In this document: in pieces, positions 35,880 through 47,396 of the stretch
How the letters are laid out: every line of letters begins with the position of its first letter
How positions within the stretch are numbered: the first letter of the stretch is position 1
Assembly: GCA_003024785.1 (NCBI GenBank)
Contig: PUQB01000505.1
Coordinates: 62,501 to 126,500, forward strand
Reading direction: 5' to 3'
Length of the DNA: 64,000 nucleotides
DNA from: Selaginella tamariscina
Taxonomy: Eukaryota > Streptophyta > Lycopodiopsida > Selaginellales > Selaginellaceae
Program-made: the position numbers and the translations under genes
Notes under the pieces: generated by a model
Told to the model about the DNA's origin: nothing
Databases searched by the model: none
Seen by the model: only the letters and a program-made list of their open reading frames with translations

Positions 35880-36610
35880 GCAACTGAAGCAATCTAAGTG
35901 TGTGTTTAGATCCAAGAACACTACTTATCTTGGCTATCACATTTTCCCGTAAAGATTTGCAAATCGATCTTAACAAACTTGTTGCAGTTCTGAAGTTTTC
36001 TACACAAAGTGTGTGAACAATGTGCAATACTTTCTTGACAAGTTACAATATCTTGGCTGTTTTGCTGATTATCTTTCGGATCGTACTGCACCATTACAGG
36101 TGTTGTTGAAGTTATCAATGTCATCTCTTGTCTGGTTTAAGAATTACGAGTAGGCATTTGTATATTTTAAGGAGTTGTTAACGATTCCTCCAATTTTGGC
36201 ATATCCTGATTACACTTGTCCCTTCATTTTGTGCATGGATGCTTCTGAACATCAATCTTGGGGCGTGTTAATGTAGGAGAGTACGAGTGTACCTGGTCAA
36301 TGTCATCCCATTGTGTACATTAGTCATATGTTACAGCCAATAAAGGTGAACTACTTCATGATAGAGAATGAGTGTATAGCAATGGTTTGGGGTTTTAAAA
36401 AAGCTACATGCCTATTTGCATGATTCTTGGACATGTTGGAAGGTAATCATGTTGTGGTCACTTCATTATTGAAGAGTAAGAACTTGGTTGGCCGTACTGT
36501 TCAGTGGACCTCAAAGTTTAAAATTTACAACTTAGAGATTGTTCATCGCTTAGGGAGTTCCATGGCTAATATTGAGGCTCTTTCTTAAGCTCTTCTTCCA
36601 CCTTCTCTCT
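35880..36610 (+). pseudogene. Gypsy reverse transcriptase thumb and RNase H remnant
   Basis: KCVFRSKNTTYLGYHIF at about 35900 is the K-C-x-F ... Y-L-G-H motif. AYPDYTCPFILCMDASEH at about 36200 is the RNase H opening, and TVQWTSKFKIYNLEIVHRLG near 36500 its C-terminal segment. Stops interrupt the frame. Confidence 0.75.
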
Positions 36611-36929
36611 CTTCATCTATTTTTGAGGAGCTAGTTGTTCCAGCTTTAGTAGATTTTTTAAATAAAGATTCGATGCTATCAACATTTGATGTGCTTGACA
36701 TTCAGTATTCACAAGGTGCATAGTTGGATTTGTATTCTTTGGATGAGGTTTGTGACGTTTAAAAGGTTAAACTGTGGATTCGAAGACTTCATGGGTTTGA
36801 GAATCTTGCATTGCTTATTAATGATTTGTCATTTAGGCACTTACATTTTCAATACCACCTTCAGGATGACCTTCTTTATTTTATGGGACTGATTCGAATG
36901 ATCATTTGTGATTGGTGGTGGTTTTAGTC

Positions 36930-37600
36930 TTCACTTTGCACTTCCTCCATGCTTACCATGACTCTTCTATTCTCAGCAGACACATGAGACATTGTCGTGT
37001 GATTGAGAAGCTATGCATATCTTTTTATTGGCTAGAGTTGTAAGGAGATGTGATTCAATATGTGCATAGTTGTGTGTGGTGCCAAACTCTCAATACTCCC
37101 CTTTGTATAAAACCTTGTTGGAGCAATGGTTAATATTGTACCTTAATAAGGAATCTAATTCACACCCTTTTAGGGCCATGTAGACTTTTTCCACAATCGA
37201 TTGATGACAACAAATATGTTATTATCGCTTCTAACTATTTAACTCATTAAGTGAAAGTTGGTGCTCTTGTTAGTGCAATTGCTTTTGTTGTTAGTCATTT
37301 TCTACTTAATCAAGTAATGTTCTAGTATTCTTGTCTGGAATGGATTCTCTTGGACAATGGTCATATCTTTATAAATGAGGCATTTTGTGTCTTTACATTT
37401 TAGTTGGGAATACACTACACTTTCATAAGTACTTATCATTCTCAAACAAATCGTTTGGTGAAATGGCTCATTAAAATTTTTTAAAGGGATGATCGCAACT
37501 TTCAATATATGGATTGGGATGGTTATTCAATATGCTTATGTCACTTGAGTATAGAGTTCTATCGGTACTTCATTATATAAACTCTTATATGGTCATGACT
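36930..37600 (+). pseudogene. Gypsy integrase remnant
   Basis: The zinc-binding end (HSCVWCQ near 37065) and core motifs (ILLDNGHIFINEAF at about 37345, then IHYTFISTYHSQTNRLV) follow the integrase D-D-E order, with several stops. A long plus frame at 37656-37877 further on has no known motif. Confidence 0.7.
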
Positions 37601-38094
37601 CAGTGTTATCGATAGAGTTGGGTTTATCTTTGCGCTTGCCACGAGGATCCTGGAATTGGTATTTGACAAGCATTTTTTTATTGGTCCGAGCAGAGTCTAC
37701 ATAACACTTGGGCCACGTACAAATGAGATAACAATGGCATTACAACTCTCATCATCATTCACTTGCAGACTACAAGGTGAATGGGCTGGTGTTGGTTCAT
37801 TTTTTCAAGTTTATAGTACATGGTTTAGCCAAGAGTGTCTTTGCTTAATGGAAGGAGGATTATATCAAGTGATGTAGTAGGTAGGGCCGCAAGTTTATGA
37901 AGTTCGGCATGACATTTAACTCGATTCTATAGAGATTTACATATACAACGCTTGAAGCGTTTCTTGCAACGAGGTTAAGAATAAATTGTACTGCCTATAA
38001 ATCCATCGGTGCCTCCTCTAAATGTTCCTTCATATTTAGGCCCATTCACCAGAGAACCTTAATCATCTTCCATCCTTTCAAGAAGAGAGGATGA

Positions 38095-38258
38095 TGTAAT
38101 GTACATGTATAGACTATAATGTAACATATTATTATTAGTGTAGTGGAGCAATTTTAATACCCTTTGAATTGGCTTTAATTTGGACCATTCACTCGTGTAT
38201 ATAAATTAAAGTTTTAAGCTAATACAATATACATATTTTTATATTTCAAGCTTCAACA
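38095..38258 (+). repeat. 3' LTR of the Gypsy element
   Basis: TGTAATGTACATG begins directly after the purine tract ending GGATGA, and the copy ends near TTCAACA at 38258. The LTR is short (about 164 bases). Its middle matches the 5' remnant. Confidence 0.6.
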
Positions 38259-39101
38259 CTTATAAATTTTAAAAAATTTATAATTTATAATATTTATCAT
38301 TTAAATTATAATTAAAAACATAATACATTGTTTGTGCATATATGTTTTGTGTGTATACACTATTTTTGTATAATTTATATGATTTATGATATAAATGAAA
38401 AGGAGTTTTTAAAAAAGTTTAATAACACGTCAACGAGTCCCCTTGAAATTACACTTTGTTAAAGCTAGGTCAATCAGAAAATTTTACAAGAACAATTATC
38501 TTACTTATTATATTTGATTTAAAATGAATTAAATTAATTATGTTCACTTCATTTAAACATGTTAATTAGAATATTCATTAGTGCACGACAAACCCGCAAG
38601 ACATTACTAAGATTTATAAACTGGTATTGGTTTATTTCAGACAGTTTTATAAATAATTTTTAAGTACTTAAAGATTAATTTAATTAATATTTAATTTATT
38701 AAAAAATATAATATAAAAGAGGTGTTTTACTTATTTGATTGGTTAGCTTTTATTATAAAGTCGTACGTTCATGTTCGACAGGCTTATTAAACCTTACCAT
38801 AATGAATTAGTCAACTCATGATAAAACATATCAAGTAGATATAAATTATATTGGTACGTGTATATATGTATATATGTTTAACTAATTTAATTCTAATGAG
38901 ATTTAATGAGATTTTACAAGATAAATAGAGTTTTAAATCTTATTCTTTTTTTAACTTTCAATTTCATTAAGTTGTTATTATTATAATTTTGGAATGGCCA
39001 TTGAATTGTAATTAAAACTTTATTTTCCAAGTGAAACATTACATTACACTTTTATTTCATTCACATATGCATAGATATGTGTGTATACATATGTGCACAG
39101 A
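38259..39101. other. AT-rich intergenic sequence
   Basis: No coding signal or structured element is seen. Confidence 0.65.
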
Positions 39102-39534
39102 GGGCTGGGTACCCTTAAAACCCTTAAGAATTAAGGATTATTACATAAATTTTGATGTAGTATTACTATCGTATTTATCCTTAAAATGTAATGATAGTTA
39201 AATTTATAATGATTTTTAATGTCGCATCAAAACACTTAAAATATATAAAATATTCATCTTAAGGTGACACTGTAACCCGCCAGTAATAAATAATGTTTTT
39301 TCTTAAGGATGTTTTAAAGGACATGTTTTCCTACCTTTAAAGTTATGTGGAAAAAATGTATTTTTTTATAATGATGTCACAAGTTAGAATTTTTGAATTG
39401 GTAGGTGCAACACAAAAACCCTTAAAGTACCTTTAATTTTATGTATTTTTAAAGGTGTATTAAAGGTTTTAAGGGTCCACAAAACCCTTAAAACATGTAA
39501 GTTAAGGGTTTTAAAGGTCAGTGTGACCCAGCCC
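39102..39534. mobile_element. MITE-like element with GGGCTGGGT inverted termini
   Basis: GGGCTGGGT at 39102-39110 is matched by ACCCAGCCC at 39526-39534. The homology goes on inwards as complementary ACCCTTAAAACCCTTAA-type blocks. The 433-bp interior is non-coding and rich in repeated CCTTAAA/TTTAAGG strings. I could not find a convincing target-site duplication, so the superfamily is open. Confidence 0.6.
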
Positions 39535-40161
39535 AAAGGATACATACATTTTCATCATGTTGTTTTATCTTTTCATTGTTTATAAATTATTTATTACACG
39601 CACTAATTTTACACATCTTTTCAAGTTTTTATATAGAGTCAAGTGCATATGCATGTAGATGTACATGGACACACAAACTACAACGCAAACACACATAAAC
39701 TACAACACAACTTTAGTTAAGTAATTAAAAAATCTTGTGAAAATAAATCATAAAACATCTTTCACTAAACATGTTTTCTTGAAAGAAACTCTATGGTAGT
39801 AGATTACTGAAAATTAATTGTACTTAACAGCGACGATATTTACGAGTTACGTATGGCACCGTAATATATTTGTAACATGAACGTGTTTTGACACCGAAGA
39901 CAATATTTAATTTAAATGAAACACAAAACTATATGAACATTTGTATGGAACTACACAGCACAAACTAGCCCTCACCCCTAATCACACTATATGTATATTC
40001 ATTTATATATTTGGCAAACAAGGATTAAACGTTGTTCTAATATTTCTAGTAATTCCAGCCTTATATTCAGATGCGTGGTGATTGGCAAGTACATTTCAAA
40101 TACATGATGTCACCTTACCCTACCCTGGAATGAAGAAACACCGTACGTATGTATGTGTGTG

Positions 40162-40194
<33 letters not shown>

Positions 40195-40317
40195 TGCAAG
40201 GCAGTAGTCATTTCGATCAGCAATTCAAAATTAACATTTATCATAATTAATTAAGATTAACTTAATTAAATAATTAATTAAGACTATTTAATATCACAAC
40301 GTAAATTTAATAACAAA
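39535..40317. other. AT-rich intergenic sequence, 3' of the GRAS gene
   Basis: No gene is seen. A self-complementary TG/TA/CA microsatellite lies at 40147-40193. Confidence 0.6.
40147..40193. repeat. Self-complementary (TG)n(TA)n(CA)n microsatellite
   Basis: TGTGTGTG, then about seven TA units, then CACACACA, so the whole tract can fold as one hairpin. Confidence 0.9.
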
Positions 40318-41981
40318 TCACTGTTTACAGTCAATAATTCCTGCACTCGTCTCGCTATATACGTGAATAAAATATATATAAAAATCACTTAGGTGCCCAA
40401 GCTGTAATGGCCCCATTAGTTCCTTCTTCCAACCTATAACCAGCCAGTCCCCTCGTCTCTCCAGTGCATTGTTTTCATGATATGTACGATTCATCTCAAC
40501 GGCCTTCTCACACATATGCCGCCTAAGAACCACCTGCCGAAACCCCGCATGTTGCACCAGCTCTTGCCATCTATGGTAGTTATCTGGCCTTTCCCTTCTG
40601 TCTGGCCCCTCACACGCCACCAAGTTAAGCAAATCCAACCCGATTATATACTCCATCAACTGCCTAATCAAGTTATTAAGCTTTAAAATCAAAATAATAG
40701 ATAGAGAGAATTGATTTACCTCTCAGGTCGGTTTCTTGAGACGACCTCCTGAGAGCATCGAAAACTATGTTTACATACCTGAAAGATTCTCTCACTCTCG
40801 AGACCAGGGAGGGGGAGTTGCAGCTAGCACTATGCACTCCCAACACAAACAGCTTGGGCCTCATATTATAGATGTTTGCGAGGACCTTCCTTCTTGGACT
40901 GTATGGGTGAACTATCTTATGCTCATCCAACACCCATCTCAATCTAAGCAAAAGCATAATATCTCAAGAGTTTTCAATACGATAAGAACAGTAACTTAGT
41001 TGACATTTTACGTTTGTGACTGGGTAAACCAAATTGTTAAATACATACATACCTACTAACCTGTATATAGATGTGACAATTAGGACTTGATCAGATGCAT
41101 TTGTTTGAACTCCAAGTTCCTCACTTTGCAGCAAATGCCACTCTTCGCTAACTGCAGAGACATACTGAAATGGAACCCCAAGTCGACGTGCGTAATTCGT
41201 GAGCCTCAGGCCGACATCTCTGGCAAACATATGGTGTCGAGGACACTCAATTCCCGTAATGCGTAACTGTGGAGGACCACCTGGCCGCTCTGAGATTTCC
41301 TTGATAAGGCAGAGCCACTGAAAACCATGGCCGATCCCATAGTCAATAACGTGCACACGCTGGGCGGAGGCTGTCTCATCGAGTATAAGCTGGTTTGTGA
41401 AGTATATAGGAAGCCCGATCATGGGAGATACCTGAACTGCAAGGCTGTGTACCCTTAGAAACTCGTCAATGGATCTCTGCATGCTGGAGAGAGCGCCCTC
41501 GAGAGCATGCTACCGGTGCCTGTAATCCTCGCCACTAATGCTCGGAGAAATAGTATGCTAGTCTCTCGTTCTTTCCTTCTCTAGGCGACGCCTTCTCGCG
41601 CAAGGTGTTAACTAGAGTGTATGCCTTCTTTGTGTCCTTGGACTCGACCGCTTGTGCACACTCTACTATCAGCTTACGGATGAGCTTAGTCTCCTCGCAT
41701 TGAAGCGGACTGTGTTTAACCAAGTCATAATCACTCGGCTTTAAGACATCCTTATCCTCAAGTACTGGAGCAGAACCATTTTGATCGGTCTGAAGTGAAG
41801 TGATACAGAAATTAAAAGAGTTCATATATTTATGATCGATTACCTTCGTATGTTGTTCTTGATCAGAATTGACATAGATCCAGAGAGAGTTGAGGTACTC
41901 CTGAACATGCTCTTCTGCAGGATCATCCCAATTATCGCTCATAAGCATCTCGTACACACTGTGAGGACTGTTCATGTTCAT
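40318..41981 (-). CDS. GRAS transcription factor, LISCL/SCL9-like, with frame breaks
   Basis: Predicted nuclear transcriptional regulator. Exons on the minus strand are 41981-41061, 40943-40720 and 40663-40318. The N-terminus is short and acidic. The leucine-heptad region I opens LIVECAQAVESKDTKKAYTL and includes ASPREGKNERLAYYFSE. The VHIID motif is present as VHVIDYGIGHGFQWLCLIKE; next is RPGGPPQLRITGIE, typical of the LISCL branch. The PFYRE-like part has RPKLFVLGVHSASCNSP and VRESFRYVNIVFDAL, then LLNLVACEGPDRRERPDNY, and the SAW region ends GDWLVIGWKKELMG. Two one-base breaks lie within about 60 bases (near 41530 and 41485), where ALVARITGTGSMLSRAL is in the middle frame. The exon 2-3 phase also disagrees. 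A 54-base segment at 41791-41844 has GT..AG ends and may be a tiny intron. The short N-terminus is unusual for LISCL proteins. The family call is firm; activity is doubtful. Confidence 0.75.
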
Positions 41982-42997
41982 GGACTCTGGACATCTGGTA
42001 TTGAACTGGTATGTACTTTTTAAGTACTACTCTGTATCGAAGTTTCATAGTGTGTTTCCTCGTTGACTACCAAGCACTAAAGTTAATTCAAACAAGATTA
42101 GGAATGACGTACATTTTCGTCTTAAAAAAATGATTGCCATCTTGGAAGTTATACGATGACGTGTTATTTTCATATGTAGATGTGCCTCCTTAGGGCCGTG
42201 TCACGTGTGAACTCTTTAAGCCATATTAGATACGTTTTTGACAAGTGTTACATGTGCTCGCCAACGGTTGAAACTGGTTGAACAGGTCAGATTTTTCACA
42301 TTCTCCATAACTGCCTAAGTGGCATTACCAACAATGGGTCGTTGCCATGTGGCAAATTTAAATTCAAAAATTTTCTTTGTTTTATTTGGCTGGTGACGTG
42401 TTATAACAAAATTAATATTATGACGTGGTAAACATTACATGTGATCCATATGCTCTAAAGGATTACATGTGACACCACCCTTACGGTACCACGTGGCCGA
42501 AAGGATAATTACGTTGGCCGAAAGGATAAGTCATTATCATATTACGTTAAAATTGATACCCTGGAAGATGTTAAGTTTAATTTTTACTAGGACTCCGAGC
42601 TCAGACTTGACTTAAAGCCTATTGGTCATTATTCTAAAATTGAATTATGAAATAATAACATAAGAAAATAATATATAAATTTATATGCACGATGTAATCT
42701 AATGTGTTACACGCAACCCTCGTTAGCGTTGGTAATAACGTGTACTAATGAATTAAAAATATATTTTAACATATTTTTTTATTTTTCTATATCAAAATTA
42801 TTATATATCACCATATTCATCCATGAAGTTAGTAAAAAAATCAGGTTTTCAACGACATAATCAACAAATGATAATGAAAATTTAAAACACGGAAGTTTGA
42901 ATTAAAAAAAAAAAAGAAAAGAAACTCTTTATTACGAGCCTTCTCTAGAGCTCGAACACCACATCATACACATGCATATTGCATACTCTTATTTGGG
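41982..42997. other. Intergenic sequence between GRAS and O-methyltransferase genes
   Basis: Both flanking genes point left, so this should hold the GRAS promoter and the O-methyltransferase 3' end. A short tandem repeat, GGCCGAAAGGATAA, occurs twice near 42492-42530. Nothing else stands out. Confidence 0.6.
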
Positions 42998-44229
42998 TCA
43001 CTTCTTGTACGCCTCTATAACACCTTCTTTCACCTTGGGAAAGCGTATAAACTTGATGGACGTGAAGCCCTGTGTAACCAATAAATCTTTCCACTCCTCC
43101 TCGTTCCTCTCTTTGCCTCCAGCCAGAACCAACATTAACATGTCCAGGTCGTCTCCTCCGTTCTTCTCATTGGAGTTGGTTATCATATCCACAATTATGA
43201 GCTTCCCGTTGTCCGGCAATGCCTTGTGGCAGTTTTGCAAAATTACCTTGCATTTCTCGTCGTTCCAATTGTGCAGAACTTGCTGCATGCATGCTCAATT
43301 GTGTTAAGTATACCACACACACGCGGTGATCATGTATGTGTATAGATAAGTTCAACACGTCACAAACAATGACAGAGTGGTCAAATAAGCACAAAACATA
43401 CACACACACACCTTCAAAAAGATTCCATCTCCTTGTGGCACGCTTTCGAACATGTCACCAGCTTTATGCTCAAGTCCTGCATAAACAAAGTTAAATACAA
43501 AAACCCAGAAAAACCCACCAAAATTCCCGCACAAAATCCCATAACAAGGTCATACCAGGAGCGAGTTGAGTAAACTTGAACACATCAGCAAGATCAAAAT
43601 TGATGATTTTTAAACTGGGATAAGCTTGAAGAATCATAGCGCCACACGCCCCATTCCCTCCCCCAACGTCGACAAGCACATTCCCGGCATCCTCAAACCC
43701 ACGATAATTCTCCATGAGCACAGACATCACATACATGGAAATCGGCACAAACGTCGACCTCAGCCCCTGGATCAGTACCTTGGAGAATTTCAGATTGGAC
43801 TTGCATACTCAAACATATCCATGTTATTAGCTACAGAAAATGCGGAGGGCTCCTCCCCGGTCTTGGAATTAGCGAGCAAGTGAAGGCTTTTCCACGAAGA
43901 GAGAAGTGGATCGCACATTACCAACATGATAACCGGTGCAATGGAGTGTGGAGTATTCTTAATCAAGCTCCTTGAGAGTGGATTATGCTTGAACACGCCC
44001 GCTTCTTCCTCCTCAAAGATTGTCCTGCGAGCCAGAAATTGGAGTAGTCGTTTTACGAGGTCCGGATTGCTCTCGATCTGATTTCCGTGTAGTGGAGGGG
44101 ATTGTCTGCTCTAGCAAGAATTTCTGGGATATCTAACTCAACAACTGCTTTCAGCACGAACGGGACAGGGAGTGCATCGATAATTGCATGCATCTGCATG
44201 AAGCTCAATGTTTCTTCACCCCCTTGCAT
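42998..44229 (-). CDS. Class II plant O-methyltransferase (COMT-like), with two frame breaks
   Basis: Likely cytosolic S-adenosylmethionine-dependent O-methyltransferase acting on a phenylpropanoid, flavonoid or similar phenol; the substrate cannot be told. Exons are 44229-43556, 43476-43412 and 43282-42998. The N-terminal dimerisation part reads MQGGEETLSFMQMHAIIDAL and then VVELDIPEILARA. The SAM site is VLVDVGGGNGACGAMILQAY and then INFDLADV; later come GDMFESVPQGDGIFLK and VLHNWNDEKC, whose His corresponds to the catalytic base, and then PDNGKLIIVDM. The protein ends VKEGVIEAYKK, a usual family ending. Two single-base breaks are needed: near 44095 (before IESNPDLVKRLLQFL) and near 43795 (between MFEYAS and SNLKFSKVLIQGL). 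Splice phases agree. Either a young pseudogene or sequence errors in an active gene. Confidence 0.75.
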
Positions 44230-47200
44230 TTTTCTTTCTAAGCTTTACACAAGATGAATGAACACACTACTTCAATTTACACGATTAGGCACTCAACTTA
44301 TACGAGTGATGTGACTGAGCATCATTACATTAAAATTTAAAATGGCATTAAATACTCCAGCAAACAAGTCAAGGTGCAAAGCAAGATGTCGCACTCTGCA
44401 TCATTGCTATCACAGCATCCACATGTATATACATTTACACATAACATACGTACTAAATAAGATTAGGTACAAGGGGTATCACTGCGAGACAGTGCTCTAT
44501 CGTTGTTAGTTATAGGAGAACCTGCTTGGTTGAGCAGATGTACCAAAGCTTTAATGTCTTTCGATTGGGTAACAAACGTTTTTTATTCATATATTCCTTC
44601 AAGCATACGTGGGACACACACAAATACACCACACAACAAAAGTAAATGAAAATTGACGTTCTGATGGTCTTGCATAACTAACGTACCATGATAACGTATA
44701 TACAGACATACTGAACTAAAGATTAATATACGCATTAGTACAAGCCTTGGGAAAACTTTGAGAGATCAATGGTGCAGAATTTCCTCCTACTAATTTTAAC
44801 GTCGTGAAAATGATTAAGCAACCACGGAAGTGTGTATATGTGTAGGTACATATATACATATCACATATATACGCATTAACACACAGGAAACACGCATGAA
44901 ACATATATTAATAGAATATAATTTATCATATATATACATACATAGATAGATAGTATATCATATGTATAACCTAGAGAATGTAATAAGTGATGAGAATGTT
45001 TCACCTACCGTAGGATTGCTAGTAATGCACAGAGATAGGTACATTACATCTATATGATATTGATAATGAAGAAGACACTTCAATATGTGTTATATATAAT
45101 ATGGATAGACTTGCTTATTTATAATATCAGTGATTGGATTCTACTTATGTCTGACCCACAGCATACTTACCGACAGTTACAACCCATCTAAAAGAGTTTT
45201 ATATAATTAATACAGTTTAGTTTTATTAAGTATATCACTTATGTTTCTTTTATGTGTTGCTTTTTCTTTAATTCTTAAATTATCTCTCTAATTTAAATCA
45301 TTATCTTTGACATCAATTTCAGTGCTGGTGTGAAGTTACCTTGGATATCTTTAAATATAGTTTTTAAAAAACTTTAAGTTTTGGTGCATAAACTAATATA
45401 TTTAATTAATTCGTATAATAAGTCAAAACATAAATAGTTTTAGTTTTAATTTTAACCTTTAAATTTAAACATTATAATTAAAATTGATTTATTTAAACAA
45501 AATTCTATTAAAATGACAATTGAATTTATTTCAAAAATGAACAATAATTTATTTCTAAACTTCATCTAATAAGTTTTATCTAAACGAATCTAAATATTAG
45601 ACACTTTATTTAGAAATGAATGAAATATTCTCGTTATTATTATTTATTTGTGTTGAAAATCAGAATGAGATAGAATATAATTAATGAATATAAATTTTTA
45701 TTATAGCAAACTGAAATGAAATTAATCAATTATAAATTAAATAAGCAAATGTTAGAACATGCCGTCTATGTTTAATTGTTTGTGTTAAATACTATGAATT
45801 ACAAATTAAATATTCTTTGTTTATGTTTAAATGTAAAGATATATTATAAATGTTGTAACTAAATTGGGAATGTCTATATTTTCATTTTTTGTTTAATAAT
45901 TAATAATTTTAATTATTTAATTAACATTTTTAAATATTTTTTAAAATAATATATGTTTAAAAAAATATTCTTTAAAATGTATGTTCAAAACATTAATAAT
46001 TAATATATAATATTAATTAAAAATCTCTTAACTGTTGTTTACTCCTACTCAAGCATGTGAGAGTCATTCTGCTTCATTAGATTAGACAAAACTTTTCTTA
46101 TGGTGCTTAATTTTGTTTTTAATCACCTGGCTTCTAAGTGGGATCCTTATTCTAAGAGAAACATCCTCAATCAAGTTAATTATATTGGATGTAGTTAACT
46201 TGGTATTTTCTTACCAAATACATAGCAATCAGATCATTTTTTGATGGACCATCCCATTGTGGTGTCCGATGGATGATGCATGGCTTCTCAAACATTGTAA
46301 GAATGCATTGACAACGTTTAGACATGTGACTTTAACAATGTCCACTTTACTACCCCCAATTGCGGCATTATGTTTCCAATTAGAATGGTCTGGCTCAACA
46401 AAGTTCATTATTGGGACTAGAGCTTTCTGTTCATTTGAGCTCTATGAATACCAACATTTAATGAAGTGAATACAGAGAAGCCTTATTTGCAAGTATGTTT
46501 ACTCCAATTATTCTTTTGTTCCATCTACTAAGCATGCCATGTGTTTAACTCCAGGAGGTCTTTTTTCTAATATATTTAACAACCCAAAAAACACGTATCA
46601 TGTTGGCTATGTTCATTTGGTCCTCAATAGTGTCTGCCTTTACAAGCATCTTACACAACTTCATATGTTCATGACAGATGAAGAATGTATATACTTCTTC
46701 ATGTAATGTCCAGACTCATACTGAAATGAAAAGAACAACCACGTTCACATAGGACATTATTGTCGAAGACATTTCTCACATCAATTCAGCCTGCCGTAGC
46801 CTCATCTCATATGAATTGTTTGATTTGTGATTCCCCAAACCTAACCGAACTACAAGGTCAACTAGTTTTCTTCAACATAGCTCATTTGACTCAACATTCT
46901 CAATTTTCATTTCATATACGACAATCGTCAAAATCAATTTCAAACTGACCAACAAGCCTTTTGTCAAGAAATAAATATAGATGGCCAAAACTTACTTGTG
47001 ATTATAGACGAATATGTTCATTATACTCTAGTCATAGACTCTATGTGTGATCAAAAGGGATGTAGGCTTATGAAGATCTCCACATGTTCATAGTTTGTTT
47101 ATGAGATGAACACCCGAGTTTTTGCCCACTAAAGCACATGTGGAGCTTTTAAAAAACTCTGATTGGGAAAGATGAATGACTCCAAGAAAGGCCATCACAA

Positions 47201-47390
47201 ACAATTCTTTAAGTAGTTCTTTTGATGCATTAGTTGCCTTTTTTTTTGCACAAAATCACTTAGAAATTAAGTAATTTTTACAATCACTTAAAACAACCTC
47301 GGCACCAAGGATTTCTCACTCAATACATTCTCGATGCTAAGGGTGTCATTCTACCAAGCCTCAATGCCAAGGATTGCAGATGGTACATCC
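44230..47390. other. Intergenic sequence, AT-rich, with possible old repeat debris
   Basis: 44230-46000 is AT-rich without coding sequence and includes the O-methyltransferase promoter. 46200-47390 is less AT-rich with short broken frames. CTCGGCACCAAGGAT and GTACATCCTTGATGC near 47295-47395 have relatives beyond the right LTR at about 61075-61130 and 61200, so the outer Gypsy element may have inserted into a repeat. Confidence 0.5.
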
Positions 47391-47396
47391 TTGATG

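Larger units (their letters stand above)
24788..38258 (+). mobile_element. Decayed Ty3/Gypsy retrotransposon, interrupted by two LTR-family insertions
   Basis: Degenerate gag (about 25170-25830), protease-like (about 26130-26260), reverse transcriptase (33574-33850, a piece inverted at 34245-34590, and 35880-36250), RNase H (36250-36600) and integrase (36950-37600) remnants occur in the usual order. A short LTR at 38095-38258 starts TGTAATG right after a purine-rich tract (AAGAAGAGAGGATGA). A matching piece at about 24800-24925 shares the string GTATATAAATTAAAGTTTT. Gag and pol carry many stops and shifts, so the element is dead. The 7.1-kb element at 26446-33568 sits between protease and reverse transcriptase, and a second LTR disrupts the reverse transcriptase. 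Confidence 0.75.
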
